Source of the DNA: an uncultured Helicobacteraceae bacterium | GTDB taxonomy: Bacteria > Campylobacterota > Campylobacteria > Campylobacterales > Helicobacteraceae | Length of the DNA: 64,000 bases | Assembly (NCBI GenBank): GCA_944323755.1 | Contig: CALUTR010000005.1 | Location: 52,296 to 116,295 of the forward strand | Direction: 5' to 3' | In this document: positions 1 to 9,218 of the stretch, in pieces | Layout: every line of letters starts with the position of its first letter | Position numbering within the stretch: position 1 is the first letter of the stretch | Notes under the pieces: model-generated | What the model was told of the DNA's origin: nothing | Databases searched by the model: none | What the model saw: the letters and a program-made list of their open reading frames with translations, nothing else | Made by a program: the position numbers and the translations under genes

Positions 1-354
1 TCTATACTTGCAAGAGGATTAGTAGAAATGTGTAGATTTGGTATGTATTTTGGTGCAAAAGAATCAACATTTATAGGACTAAGCGGTGCTGGAGATTTAT
101 TCTTAACTGCAAACTCATTATTATCACGAAATTATCGAGTAGGAAACGCACTTGCAAAAAATAAGCCATTAAAAAATATCTTAGATGAGCTAGGAGAGAT
201 TGCAGAGGGCGTATTAAGCACGCAAGCAGTCGTGAAACTCGCAACAAAACACAATATCTACACGCCAATAGCAAATCAAGTATATCAAATTATCAATGGA
301 AAATCACCACGCGATAGCGCAAGAGAGCTTATTGGAAATAATTTTGAATTCTAA
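1..354 (+). CDS. gpsA: Glycerol-3-phosphate dehydrogenase [NAD(P)+], C-terminal part
   Basis: Only the last ~117 codons are in the window; the frame is open from base 1. The enzyme reduces dihydroxyacetone phosphate to sn-glycerol 3-phosphate for phospholipid synthesis in the cytoplasm. The visible stretch has the family signature [11 protein letters not shown] followed by SRNYRVG and the helical C-terminal substrate domain ending in a short [10 protein letters not shown] segment. The gene converges on the fucosyltransferase gene, sharing four bases at the 3' ends. In H. pylori gpsA sits next to glyQ; here glyQ is about 8 kb away, so the block has been opened by insertions or rearrangement. 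Confidence 0.92.
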   Translation, partial: SILARGLVEMCRFGMYFGAKESTFIGLSGAGDLFLTANSLLSRNYRVGNALAKNKPLKNILDELGEIAEGVLSTQAVVKLATKHNIYTPIANQVYQIINGKSPRDSARELIGNNFEF

Positions 355-1463
355 GACAAATCTCTTAATTTATTTTTACTCTCACCATTGGTAATAATCT
401 TTAAAAAACCATAATACAAAACACAATACCAATATTTCAAAATATATTTCAAAGGTCGCTTATATTTAGGCACTAAAATATCTTTTTTTGCATCATTATG
501 GTGTGTTTTTGCATCAGTGATGATAATTTTAGCTAAAGAATGAAGCATAGAATACTCGCTAAGGACGATTTTTCTAGCCTCTAACAATGCATTAAAGTTT
601 TTCTCATAAAAATCAGAATCTAAAATATCTTCAATAATTTTTATAGAACTCTCTAAATCATAAATATCAATTTTTATAAATGAATTTTTAGGAAAATATT
701 TATCAGCATTGCCTGCACCAAAATAAATTGGAATGCTATATCCAAGATAAGCGTCCATTATCTTTTCGCTTACATAGTCATTTTGTGCGTTATTTTCTAT
801 AGCAATAGTATATTTATATGGCAAGATTCCATCTTTTTTTTCTTTTAACTCACATTCAGTTTTATTACCAAAGAAATCAATTCTATGTCCAATTCTTGAT
901 TTTTTAAGAGCTTTAACAAACTTTATTCTATCTAGATGACCATAGAAAGCTTTTTTATCAAAACTAGCTATACAAGATATATCTTTTGTTTTAACTGGAG
1001 CAGGAAGTGTGCATAAATTTTTATAATCAATATCACCAAATAAAAAATAAAGTGCTGGATGATGCTTAATAAATACCGTATTATCAGCTATAAAGGTTTT
1101 AGGATCTACAGAAATTAAGTTTTTGTGATCAAATAATCCATCATTAAAAGCAAGAACGATATCACAAAATGAATAATATCTCTCGCTAATAGCCCATTCA
1201 TTTTTAAATGGGATTGCATATTGTTTAGATTCTCTTATGTATGGCTCTTGTTGTAATGCAATAATTCTCTTTGTTTTTACAATAGTGTTTTTATTAACTT
1301 TATTAAGCACTACAACATAATCACAATTTACATCATCGCAAACTTGAAATTCTAGCTCAAAGTCATCAATACATACCTTACAGTCATTATTTGGCGATAA
1401 TCTTTTTAATAAACCTTCTACCCCCCCCCTATAATCACTCAATACACAAACTTTTAATTTCAT
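351..1463 (-). CDS. GT10-family (alpha-1,3/4) fucosyltransferase-like glycosyltransferase, phase-variable
   Basis: This is a 370-residue protein with the GT10 acceptor/donor signature near residues 216-250 ([24 protein letters not shown]), the pattern shared by bacterial and animal alpha-1,3-fucosyltransferases. It would transfer fucose from GDP-fucose to N-acetylglucosamine in LPS O-chains (Lewis-antigen mimicry) at the inner face of the cytoplasmic membrane. The C-terminus is basic and aromatic, as in membrane-associated H. pylori Fut proteins, but I see no heptad repeats. Codons 12-15 lie in a run of nine G, and the current length leaves the reading frame open. The start ATG is preceded by TTGGAG. 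Family assignment is good; linkage and sugar are inference. Confidence 0.85.
   Translation of the reverse strand: MKLKVCVLSDYRGGVEGLLKRLSPNNDCKVCIDDFELEFQVCDDVNCDYVVVLNKVNKNTIVKTKRIIALQQEPYIRESKQYAIPFKNEWAISERYYSFCDIVLAFNDGLFDHKNLISVDPKTFIADNTVFIKHHPALYFLFGDIDYKNLCTLPAPVKTKDISCIASFDKKAFYGHLDRIKFVKALKKSRIGHRIDFFGNKTECELKEKKDGILPYKYTIAIENNAQNDYVSEKIMDAYLGYSIPIYFGAGNADKYFPKNSFIKIDIYDLESSIKIIEDILDSDFYEKNFNALLEARKIVLSEYSMLHSLAKIIITDAKTHHNDAKKDILVPKYKRPLKYILKYWYCVLYYGFLKIITNGESKNKLRDLS
1421..1429 (-). repeat. Homopolymeric G9 tract (phase-variation switch)
   Basis: Nine consecutive C on the + strand, so nine G in the coding strand of the fucosyltransferase, within codons 12-15 (Arg-Gly-Gly-Val). 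Gain or loss of one base would shift the frame only ~12 codons after the start, giving a truncated peptide. Such tracts in 5' coding regions are the usual slipped-strand switches of Helicobacter surface-sugar genes. The copy read here is the ON length. Confidence 0.85.
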
Positions 1464-1540
1464 TCAAACTCCAAAATATAGACTAAAAATAAACTAACAT
1501 AATAACAAAATACTATAAACAACACATAAGGAAAAAATTA

Positions 1541-1891
1541 TGGAAATCAAAAGAAAAAATTAAAAATATCACTGAGATTAGTGATATAAATAATGAAATA
1601 AACAAAGCAAAAGAAGTAAATAAATAAAGCATAGAATAATAAAATAGCTAAATCTAATACGACCTATATGTTTTAGCAATCTAAAAAGATTTGGTGGTAG
1701 CAATGATGGTGGATACAATGGCAGAATCTTTTATAACAATGGACTACCACTAAGCGATACAATATAGATATCACATATCAATAAAGAACTCGTAAAATCA
1801 TATAAATATAAAAGTGGATTTGCTAATTTGCTATAGCTAGATTCTCCAAATATCGGTGCTTTTCCTAATACCCCTATCATATTTCAAGAGA
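1541..1891 (+). pseudogene. Decayed gene remnant of unknown identity
   Basis: The ~430-base gap between the fucosyltransferase and prmC holds no intact gene. It contains fragments that read like protein: an open stretch at about 1541-1627 rich in Lys, Glu and Asn, then in another frame 1648-1764 (including FGGSNDGGYNGRIF), interrupted by TAG at 1765-1767 and continuing in frame to a second TAG at 1834-1836, then LDSPNIGAFPNTPIIFQ. The NDGGY motif is loosely reminiscent of FkbM-like methyltransferases of surface-polysaccharide loci, but the flanking residues do not confirm this. I do not recognise the family. The position beside a sugar transferase suggests a lost LPS-locus gene. Confidence 0.35.
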
Positions 1892-2707
1892 TTAATATTT
1901 TTGTGCGATAAAGCCTCGCACAAACTTTGAATAATCCCTATAAAAGCTAACCTCATCATAATGCGCCATATAATCTTTTAGATATTCTTGATCATAACCT
2001 ATCTCGCAACATAAAAACTTTGCATTAAGATTGATTATATCTATCAATATTTCATCACCTTTTTCTCCACCAAATAGTGCGTCTTTTGGCTCAAAGTGTA
2101 AATTTGGTGGAATCTTATATGAATTTTTAATGTATGGAGGATTTGATATAACACAATCATCTTTACTTCTATCTAAACCATCAAGTAAATTCCCTTTGAC
2201 AAGCTGGATTCTACTATGTAGTGAGCTATCAAGTATAGATTTTAATTTGATATTTTTTTCCGCGACCTCTAATGCCCTACTTGATTTATCTATGGCAACA
2301 ACCTCCAAATCCTTATGAAGCAAACAAAGCATTATGCTAACAACACCACTCCCAACGCCTATTTCAAAAATTTTTTTGATATTGTTTTGTGTAACTAATT
2401 TAGATGCATAATCAACAAGCAATTCCGTCTCTGGTCTTGGTATTAATGCGCCTTCATCTATGTAAAAATACTGCGAATAGAAACTAACCTTATTTATGAT
2501 ATACTCTATTGGATAGCCACTATTAAGCTTAGCAACATATTGCAACAATAACTCAAAATCACTATCTAAAATTTCAAAATCACCATTTGTATGCAAAAAG
2601 ATTCTCTCTTGCTTTAAAATATAACTTAAGAGAATCTCGCATTCTAGCAACCCTCGTGGATTGTTATTTTTTTGCTTTGCTAGATTGATTGCATCTTTAA
2701 TTTTCAT
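1892..2707 (-). CDS. prmC: Peptide chain release factor N5-glutamine methyltransferase
   Basis: PrmC (HemK) methylates the Gln of the GGQ motif in release factors RF1 and RF2 using S-adenosylmethionine. The 271-residue protein has the N-terminal helical substrate domain, IPRPETE at residues 89-95, the SAM-binding loop EIGVGSG at 115-121 and the catalytic NPPY at 189-192. The ATG start overlaps the end of the M48 protease gene by 11 bases, so the two are probably translated from one leftward message. Length and motifs match the family; nothing is unusual. Confidence 0.95.
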   Translation of the reverse strand: MKIKDAINLAKQKNNNPRGLLECEILLSYILKQERIFLHTNGDFEILDSDFELLLQYVAKLNSGYPIEYIINKVSFYSQYFYIDEGALIPRPETELLVDYASKLVTQNNIKKIFEIGVGSGVVSIMLCLLHKDLEVVAIDKSSRALEVAEKNIKLKSILDSSLHSRIQLVKGNLLDGLDRSKDDCVISNPPYIKNSYKIPPNLHFEPKDALFGGEKGDEILIDIINLNAKFLCCEIGYDQEYLKDYMAHYDEVSFYRDYSKFVRGFIAQKY

Positions 2708-3884
2708 TAAATTTATAGTTTAATGCTTTCAATCTATCAAGCAATGGAGGATGCGACATATAAAAAAATACATATATTCTATGCGAATAAGGAAATGCTT
2801 TATTTTCATTAATAAGCTTTACAAGTGCACTTCCTAAATCATCTGCATTTGTAAGTGATGAGCCGAATTTATCAGCTTTATACTCCGCTTTTCTGCTAAA
2901 ATAATTAATAATAGGCAAAAAATAAAATGATATTAACGATGAGATTAATATAAGAACACAAATTATACTTGCAGCATTTTTTGTAAACCCATCAAAAATT
3001 ATATCAGGCAAATTACCTGCAACACAAAATAAACTAAACAATACCACAGCCATAATACATATATTTTTAATCAAATCTTTGTGTTTAAAATGAGCCAACT
3101 CATGCCCTAAAATAGCAAGCAATTCATTTTGTGTAACTTTTGATAATAATGTATCAAATAATACCACCCTCTTACTTTTTCCAAGACCACCAAAATAAGC
3201 ATTCAGCCTGCCATCTCTTCTGCTTGCATCCATAACAAAGATCCCATTTGCTTTAAACCCAACACTATCCATCATATCTACAATCTTTGATTTTAGATTC
3301 TCATCATCAAGCGGAGTAAATTTATTAAAAAGTGGAGCAATGATAGTTGGGTAAATTAAATTTATTAATACCACAATTAAAAATATCAAAATAAAGCCAA
3401 AAATCCACCAATTAGTAAAATTATTAATAAAATAAATTAAGACAAAAGATATTAATGAAGAAAAAATCACAAGCATAACAAATGATTTGATAGTATCGAC
3501 AATATAGAGCCTAATTGTAGTTTTGCTAAAACCAAAACTTTTATCAATAACAAGTGTTTTATATGCAGAAAGTGGCAGCATTAAAATAGAATTAAAAATC
3601 AAAAACAAAACTACATATAAAGTCTCATTAATAAGCCCTCTGCCAAAGATTTCCTGCAAAGCATAAAAACCAAAATTCACCCAAAATACAAAAATAATTG
3701 TGCTAAAAATAGCCTCTAAAATATTAAAATATTGACTAATAATGGCATAGTCTTTAGCAATATTAAAATCCATAGCATCTAAAATTACAACTTTATTACT
3801 TGCCTTAATATGCTTAATTTGAAGTGCAGCTATCAAACAAACTGGTATCATATAAAGCACTATAAATATTACACCAATTAACAT
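2697..3884 (-). CDS. M48 family (Ste24/CAAX-type) membrane zinc metalloprotease
   Basis: This 395-residue protein has about seven hydrophobic segments spread over its length, with the zinc motif HELAH at residues 261-265 and a downstream glutamate in RKAEYKADKFG as the likely third ligand. The long N-terminal transmembrane part makes it Ste24-like rather than a short HtpX. It presumably cleaves membrane or small peptide substrates with the active site in or near the cytoplasmic membrane. It lies between lgt (10 bases upstream) and prmC (11-base overlap) in a leftward operon. The physiological substrate is not known. Confidence 0.9.
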   Translation of the reverse strand: MLIGVIFIVLYMIPVCLIAALQIKHIKASNKVVILDAMDFNIAKDYAIISQYFNILEAIFSTIIFVFWVNFGFYALQEIFGRGLINETLYVVLFLIFNSILMLPLSAYKTLVIDKSFGFSKTTIRLYIVDTIKSFVMLVIFSSLISFVLIYFINNFTNWWIFGFILIFLIVVLINLIYPTIIAPLFNKFTPLDDENLKSKIVDMMDSVGFKANGIFVMDASRRDGRLNAYFGGLGKSKRVVLFDTLLSKVTQNELLAILGHELAHFKHKDLIKNICIMAVVLFSLFCVAGNLPDIIFDGFTKNAASIICVLILISSLISFYFLPIINYFSRKAEYKADKFGSSLTNADDLGSALVKLINENKAFPYSHRIYVFFYMSHPPLLDRLKALNYKFNEN

Positions 3885-3894
3885 TCTAAACCTC

Positions 3895-4716
3895 TTATAA
3901 TTGCTGTTTTTTGATCATTTTTTTGTGAATAAAAACCAAAAATATTATTGATATCATAAGTGTAATTATAGATAATATTTGCCCCATTGAGATTCCATAA
4001 AAATATCCAATTTGAGAATCTGCCTCTCTAAAAAACTCCACAACAAACCTAGCAATAGAATAAAAAAGCAAATAAAATCCTATTAATTCGCCCTGATACT
4101 TGAGTTTGCGTCTAATAAAAAATAAAATCACAAAAATACAAAACCCTTCTAAAAATGCCTCATACAACTGACTTGGGTGCACAAGTTTGTCATTTACTAA
4201 GATTCCAATTGAAAGATCCGTTTCCCTGCCAACTAATTCTTGATTTAAAAAATTACCAATCCTTCCTAAAATATATCCAAGAGGCAGTGCAATAGCAGTA
4301 GAATCCATCAAAAGCAATACAGATTTTTTATATCGTTTCGCATACAAATACGCCCCAAGGATAAAACCAAAAACAGCTCCGTGATAACTCATACCACTAA
4401 TACCGACAAATTTACCATTTACAAATGGATTAAACATCTCCCAAGGACGCAACAGATAATACATTGTATTTGTATCATATATTACGATGTATCCTATCCT
4501 AGCACCTAAAATCACCCCAATTTCAACATAAATAAAAAACATATCTAATTCGTTATTATTAATTGGATATTTATCTTTATTTATAAAGTATTTCACAGCC
4601 AAAAAAGCAACTATCAAAGCTGATGCATAGCAGATTCCATACCAATACACATTAATGCTAAAAATATTAATTGCAACGCGATCAATGTGCTGATATATAA
4701 GATTCCAGTTATTCAT
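3895..4716 (-). CDS. lgt: Prolipoprotein diacylglyceryl transferase
   Basis: Lgt transfers diacylglycerol from phosphatidylglycerol to the lipobox cysteine of prolipoproteins, the first step of lipoprotein maturation at the inner membrane. The 273-residue protein has seven likely membrane spans, the GMSYHG segment at residues 108-113 carrying the conserved His, and the Lgt signature GRIGNFLNQE at 151-160. Its ATG overlaps the STAS-like gene by 8 bases. The order lgt - pseudouridine synthase - waaA is that of H. pylori, with one small gene added between the first two. Confidence 0.95.
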   Translation of the reverse strand: MNNWNLIYQHIDRVAINIFSINVYWYGICYASALIVAFLAVKYFINKDKYPINNNELDMFFIYVEIGVILGARIGYIVIYDTNTMYYLLRPWEMFNPFVNGKFVGISGMSYHGAVFGFILGAYLYAKRYKKSVLLLMDSTAIALPLGYILGRIGNFLNQELVGRETDLSIGILVNDKLVHPSQLYEAFLEGFCIFVILFFIRRKLKYQGELIGFYLLFYSIARFVVEFFREADSQIGYFYGISMGQILSIITLMISIIFLVFIHKKMIKKQQL

Positions 4717-5017
4717 ATTCTTTTATCTTTATGTCAAAAAAATGATCAAAATCTATATTTTGTAAAAAATTATAAAGCTTGGCATTACTAACAACGATAT
4801 CGATATTCCGCTTATCAACTTCTTTTAACTTCAAAATATATCCTAAAATATACGAACTAATGGAGCTTGCATTAACAAAATAAAAAATCATTTTTGCATC
4901 ACTATTTGATTTTTCTTTTATGATATTTTTCATATCTACATACTCGCTGTATTCATTCATAAAACCATTGATTAACACCTCAATTGCACCATCAATCAAT
5001 CTTGTAGATACTTCCAA
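4709..5017 (-). CDS. Small STAS-like domain protein
   Basis: This 102-residue protein begins with TTG, six bases after a good AAGGG ribosome site, and overlaps the end of the pseudouridine synthase gene by 22 bases. The pattern (beta-strand IEVLINGF, helix, MIFYFVNASSISSYILGYILKL, IDIVVSNAKLYNFLQNIDF) resembles the strand-helix order of STAS/anti-anti-sigma domains, where VNASSISS would sit at the phosphorylatable serine loop. There is no signal peptide or membrane segment. The partner is unknown: no anti-sigma kinase or transporter lies nearby. The STAS assignment is a fold guess from pattern alone. Confidence 0.6.
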   Translation of the reverse strand: MEVSTRLIDGAIEVLINGFMNEYSEYVDMKNIIKEKSNSDAKMIFYFVNASSISSYILGYILKLKEVDKRNIDIVVSNAKLYNFLQNIDFDHFFDIKIKEYE

Positions 5018-5727
5018 AAGCTTCCCTTATCACTGCAAAATTCATAATCAAATAAAGAAATTTTATAGCTATGAAGCATTAATCTAGCAAAAGGCTCTTT
5101 CCCATAAATATTATCACCTAGCACAGGGTGTTTTATAGAATCTAAGTGCAATCTAATTTGATGCGTCCTGCCAGTTTTGATAATAACTTTTAGCAAAGTA
5201 TTTTTATTGATCAACCTAAGCGGAGCTATGTTTGTTATAGCTCTTTTACCTAATTTATTGTCAATCTTACTCTTAGCATAATTACCTTTTATTGTTAAAA
5301 TCGGCTTATCAATGGTCATTTCTTGCGGCACAATACCTTTTACTAAGGCTAGATATTCTTTATAAACTCTTTCATTCTTAAATTCATTGATTGCTTCTTT
5401 TCTAAACTCGTCATCTTTTGTTAAAAGTATCACACCACTTGTATGCTTATCAAGGCGATTAAGTAGTACCCAGCCGCTAAATTTCTTTTCTAAATCATAA
5501 GAATCAAAAAATGCTGGTTTATTTATCGCAAGTATAAACTTATCCTCAAAAATCACCTTTGGTGTTTCTAATAACATCACTTTTAATGGCATTTTTGGTG
5601 ATATTAAATCACTTGCACGAATCTTCTTTCCATTGGAAAATACAAGCCCTAAATCAAGCAATTCTTTTGCTCTTCTATTTGAGATATTTTCCCGTATTGA
5701 TAATATTTTATATGCTTTATCTACCAC
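4996..5727 (-). CDS. RluA-family RNA pseudouridine synthase
   Basis: The 243-residue protein isomerises uridine to pseudouridine in rRNA or tRNA. It has an N-terminal S4-like part (residues ~1-50, RRAKELLDLGLVF) and the RluA catalytic motif RLDKHTSGVILL at residues 91-102 with Asp93 as the catalytic aspartate, then KTGRTHQIRLHL, which is characteristic of the RluA/RluD branch. The start is GTG immediately after the waaA stop codon, suggesting translational coupling. The target uridine cannot be told from sequence. Confidence 0.9.
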   Translation of the reverse strand: MVDKAYKILSIRENISNRRAKELLDLGLVFSNGKKIRASDLISPKMPLKVMLLETPKVIFEDKFILAINKPAFFDSYDLEKKFSGWVLLNRLDKHTSGVILLTKDDEFRKEAINEFKNERVYKEYLALVKGIVPQEMTIDKPILTIKGNYAKSKIDNKLGKRAITNIAPLRLINKNTLLKVIIKTGRTHQIRLHLDSIKHPVLGDNIYGKEPFARLMLHSYKISLFDYEFCSDKGSFWKYLQD

Positions 5728-6888
5728 TTAAAAATCCAATAATTTTAATAATTTATCTAATTTGTCATTTTGATTTTTAATGCAACTATTTTCTAAAGAT
5801 TCTAAAGATTCTAAAGTCATCTTTAGCTCATCATCTCTTATAATCTTATAATTATCTATTAAATCAAACAATGCATATTGATTAAAAATATATACTCCAG
5901 AAATCAATTTTACATTAAAAAATGCACATTCAAGGGGATTATGCCCCCCAATTTTTACAAAGCTTCCACCAAGTATTACGACACTAGATACATTATAAAT
6001 ATTTAATAATTCACCAATTTTATCTATCAAAATGACATCATAATTATAATCTAATCCAACTTCACTAAATCTAGCACAATTAATATCATATCTTTGCAAC
6101 AAATTCCACACCTCATCAAACCTTTCTGGGTGACGCGGAGCGATACATAATCTGTAATTCTTTAATCCTATATATAAATCCATATAAGCATTTAATATAA
6201 GTTCTTCTTCACCTCTATGCGTGCTTGCTGCAAAAATTAAATCACCGCTAAATCTATCAAACTGCCTAGAAATCTTAAATATATTTAATGCCTTAATATT
6301 TCCAAAGACTTCTACATTTTTGGCACCAAGTTCAAGCAATCTATCTTTATCATCTTCTAATTGACACAAAATCAAATCAATATACTTAAAAACTTGCTTA
6401 TAGAAAAATGATATTTTTTTGTATTTTGGGAATGATTTTATTGAGATTCTAGCATTTAATAAAATTGTATCTGCACCTACATTTTTGGCACAAATAAACA
6501 ACATAAACCAAAGTTCAGCTTCAAGAACTATCAACTTCTTTAATCTCTTTGGCATCAAAAATGGTAAAAAAATCTCAAATGGCAAAAATATAACTTCTAT
6601 ATTTTCATTATCACCAAAAAGCTCTAATGCCCTCTTATATCCAGTATTTGTTATCGTTGAAATAATTGTTTTTTCTTTTAAATGGGGTTTTAAAAATTCC
6701 AATGAATTAATCTCACCAAGAGAACAGGCATGTATCCAAACATCGCCACTAAATTCAGCATTTTTTAAGAAAAATCTACCAGGTATAGAATCTTTATATT
6801 TTGGTTTAAAAATACAAAGAAACGCTAAAAATGGAAGCGATAATACATACAATATGCCACAAAGAATATAATAAATCGTGGCAAACAC
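5728..6888 (-). CDS. waaA: 3-deoxy-D-manno-octulosonic acid (Kdo) transferase
   Basis: WaaA (KdtA) attaches Kdo from CMP-Kdo to lipid IVA at the cytoplasmic face of the inner membrane. The 386-residue protein has an N-terminal hydrophobic anchor, the SLGEINSLE motif of the Rossmann N-domain, AASTHRGEEE and APRHPERF at the hinge, and GGSFVKIGGHNPLE in the donor domain, all typical of GT30. The start is GTG. The C-terminus carries Leu-Glu-Ser repeats encoded by a 9-base tandem repeat. In this window kdsD, which feeds the Kdo pathway, lies far downstream. Confidence 0.95.
   Translation of the reverse strand: MFATIYYILCGILYVLSLPFLAFLCIFKPKYKDSIPGRFFLKNAEFSGDVWIHACSLGEINSLEFLKPHLKEKTIISTITNTGYKRALELFGDNENIEVIFLPFEIFLPFLMPKRLKKLIVLEAELWFMLFICAKNVGADTILLNARISIKSFPKYKKISFFYKQVFKYIDLILCQLEDDKDRLLELGAKNVEVFGNIKALNIFKISRQFDRFSGDLIFAASTHRGEEELILNAYMDLYIGLKNYRLCIAPRHPERFDEVWNLLQRYDINCARFSEVGLDYNYDVILIDKIGELLNIYNVSSVVILGGSFVKIGGHNPLECAFFNVKLISGVYIFNQYALFDLIDNYKIIRDDELKMTLESLESLENSCIKNQNDKLDKLLKLLDF
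5791..5816 (-). repeat. 9-base tandem repeat in the 3' end of waaA
   Basis: Almost three copies of TTCTAAAGA (+ strand) at 5791-5799, 5800-5808 and 5809-5816. They encode repeated Glu-Ser-Leu in the C-terminal tail of the Kdo transferase. Because the unit is a multiple of three, copy changes alter tail length and not the reading frame. Confidence 0.8.
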
Positions 6889-6895
6889 AAAAATC

Positions 6896-7600
6896 CTATT
6901 GCTCTATGTATAGGATTCTACCGCAGTGCGGACAAGTAATAATATCATCTGATTTCAAAAGCTCACTATATACCATATCATTTATTTTGATATAACACCC
7001 ACTACAAGCTTGCTTCTTAACGACAACAACACTCGTATCCTTAGCCCATTTTCGTATTTTTTCATAAAAAATTAAAACTTTATTATCGATTGTTTTTGCT
7101 ATTTTTTCTTTATTATCAAATATTTTTTTAAGCTCAACTCTAACTTTTGCAGTCTTCTTTTGTGCTTCTTCTCTATCTTCTTGAATCTCTTTTTCTAATT
7201 CTTGGATTCTATGTTGTATTTCTTCTTCTTTACTTGTAAAATTCTCTAATTCTTTTTCAAATTGCGATATTTGCTCATTTGCATATGCAATCTTTTCTTT
7301 TGCAAGTCCATTTTCTGCATCAAGCGCTCTTAGCTCTTGTTCACTCTTTACACTCGCCATTTTTTTATCAATTTGCTCAATTTTGTCATTATTTTCTTTA
7401 ATCACTAATTCATTTGCATGAATATTGATTGTTGCCTTTTTTGCATTATTTCGCAACTCTTCTAATTCATCTTGAACCTGCACTTGAAGCTTTATTTTTT
7501 CATTTAGTTCATTTTCAATATGTGTTATTTTAGGCTCTAGATGTGATGCTTCCTTATCAATTTGAGCTAATGCAATGAGATTTTGCAAATCTTTATTCAT
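6896..7600 (-). CDS. Coiled-coil C4 zinc-ribbon protein, HP0958-like flagellar regulator
   Basis: This 234-residue protein is almost entirely charged heptad-rich coiled coil (residues ~5-180) followed by a C-terminal zinc ribbon with Cys199-x2-Cys202 and Cys223-x2-Cys226. This is the architecture of H. pylori HP0958, which stabilises the sigma factor RpoN and binds flaA mRNA, and the neighbours (waaA, Nif3, glyQ) are the same. It therefore probably links RpoN, whose gene is at 20.4 kb here, to flagellar gene expression. The ATG start has AAGGAATAG upstream. Orthology is inferred from architecture and order. Confidence 0.88.
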   Translation of the reverse strand: MNKDLQNLIALAQIDKEASHLEPKITHIENELNEKIKLQVQVQDELEELRNNAKKATINIHANELVIKENNDKIEQIDKKMASVKSEQELRALDAENGLAKEKIAYANEQISQFEKELENFTSKEEEIQHRIQELEKEIQEDREEAQKKTAKVRVELKKIFDNKEKIAKTIDNKVLIFYEKIRKWAKDTSVVVVKKQACSGCYIKINDMVYSELLKSDDIITCPHCGRILYIEQ

Positions 7601-7611
7601 TTTACTATTCC

Positions 7612-8343
7612 TTAATTTTTCTTAATGCTAAATGGATTCTCTAAATCGAAAATTATAGCATTATAGGAAATATCTTTCAAATATGAAGCTAGCACATCGC
7701 CAAAAAAACATTCTGAATGATAATGATTCGCATCGATGATTGAGATTCCAAGACTTTTATATTTCATAACATCGTGATATTTTACATCACCTGTAATTAT
7801 GCAATCAATGCCATTTTCTTTATAAACACTATCAATCTCACTCATTCCAGAACCACATATTATGGCAATTTTATTTACAGAATCTTTACACTTACTAAAT
7901 CTAATAGAAGCATCAAATAATGCAAGCAAATTATCAAATTTAAACTCACCTTCAACCAAGCATAAAGCACCTTGCATATAATAATTTTTAAACCCTAGAA
8001 TCTCCTCTGTAAAATACTTATTTAAATGAGTGATGTCAAAATTTGTATGCATCGATATTAATGCGATATTTTTTTTGATTAAAATTTCAATAATATTACT
8101 TGGATATTCGCTGAAGTCTAGCTTTTTTAATCCCTTAAAAATAAGCGGATGGTGAGAAATAATAAGCGAATCTTCATTTGCACTTAATGCTAATTCTTTA
8201 GTAACTTCAAGCGTTAGATAAATATCATTTATACTAGATTGCATATCCCCTATTAAAAGACCACTATTATCCCATTGCATTTGTAAAGAAAATGGTGATA
8301 TAGAATCCAAATAACTATAAATTTCTGCTAGTTTTAGCATCAT
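7612..8343 (-). CDS. Nif3-like dinuclear metal-centre hexameric protein
   Basis: This is the NIF3/YbgI family (often labelled GTP cyclohydrolase I type 2). The 243 residues contain the metal-ligand segments [13 protein letters not shown] (adjacent histidines), HTNFD and, near the C-terminus, [10 protein letters not shown]. Members form toroidal hexamers with a two-metal site; the cellular substrate is not settled. Two ATG codons stand side by side at the start. The gene overlaps the 3' end of glyQ by 29 bases, so it is cotranscribed with it. Confidence 0.88.
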   Translation of the reverse strand: MMLKLAEIYSYLDSISPFSLQMQWDNSGLLIGDMQSSINDIYLTLEVTKELALSANEDSLIISHHPLIFKGLKKLDFSEYPSNIIEILIKKNIALISMHTNFDITHLNKYFTEEILGFKNYYMQGALCLVEGEFKFDNLLALFDASIRFSKCKDSVNKIAIICGSGMSEIDSVYKENGIDCIITGDVKYHDVMKYKSLGISIIDANHYHSECFFGDVLASYLKDISYNAIIFDLENPFSIKKN

Positions 8344-9217
8344 TTAGCCTTTGTAATCGATGATTTTCTTGATCCTTATACATCATCGCACAAGATTTTG
8401 ATAACTCTCTAATCTTTAAAATATAATTTTGTCTTTGTGCCACAGAAATTGCCTTCCTAGCATCTAAAATATTAAAAAAATGTGAACACATCATCGTGCA
8501 ATCATATGCAGGAAGTGGGAGATTTGCCTCAAGTGATGCTTTAGCTTCATTTTGCATTTCATCAAATAGTATAAATAGCATTTTTGTGTTTGCAACTTCA
8601 AAATTATATTTTGAAAACTCCCACTCACTTTCTAAATGAACATCTGCATAGCTAAAAACCTTCGAATCTGCATTTGAAAACTCTATATCAAAAATTGATT
8701 CCACACCTTGTATATACATAGCAAGACGCTCTACTCCATATGTAATTTCAATTGGTACTGGATAGCAAGGTAATCCTCCTACTTGCTGAAAATATGTAAA
8801 TTGCGTTACTTCCATACCATCAAGCCATACTTCCCAGCCAAGACCCCAAGCACCAAGAGTTGGAGATTCCCAATTATCTTCAATAAATCTCACATCGTGT
8901 TTATTTACATCAATGCCTATAATATTCAAGCTATCTAAATAAATATCTTGAATATTATCCGGACTTGGTTTTATTAAAACTTGAAATTGATAATAACTAC
9001 CAAGCCTGTTTGGATTCTGTGCATATCTACCATCTGTAGGTCTCCTTGATGGTGCTACATAAGCCACACTCCACGGCTTTGAATCTAAACTCCGTAACAA
9101 TGTAGCAGGGTGAAATGTGCCTGCACCTGCTGGAATATCATATGGTTGCAAAATAAGACAACCTTGGTTTTTCCAAAATTCTTGAAGCTTCAATAAAATA
9201 TCACAAAAACTAAGCAT
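8315..9217 (-). CDS. glyQ: Glycyl-tRNA synthetase, alpha subunit
   Basis: GlyQ is the catalytic subunit of the alpha2beta2 class II synthetase that charges tRNA-Gly. The sequence begins [15 protein letters not shown] and contains [30 protein letters not shown] and [17 protein letters not shown], all hallmarks of the alpha subunit. I chose the ATG at 9217 over the in-frame ATG at 9232 because AAGGA lies five bases before it and the family begins at this point. The beta-subunit gene glyS is not in the window. Confidence 0.97.
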   Translation of the reverse strand: MLSFCDILLKLQEFWKNQGCLILQPYDIPAGAGTFHPATLLRSLDSKPWSVAYVAPSRRPTDGRYAQNPNRLGSYYQFQVLIKPSPDNIQDIYLDSLNIIGIDVNKHDVRFIEDNWESPTLGAWGLGWEVWLDGMEVTQFTYFQQVGGLPCYPVPIEITYGVERLAMYIQGVESIFDIEFSNADSKVFSYADVHLESEWEFSKYNFEVANTKMLFILFDEMQNEAKASLEANLPLPAYDCTMMCSHFFNILDARKAISVAQRQNYILKIRELSKSCAMMYKDQENHRLQRLNDAKTSRNL

Positions 9218-9218
9218 C

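Noticed and set aside
5944..5949. Run of six C in waaA as a phase-variation tract
   Set aside because: It is short and encodes the conserved Gly-Gly before HNPLE of the Kdo transferase; waaA is essential in this group, so a switch is unlikely.
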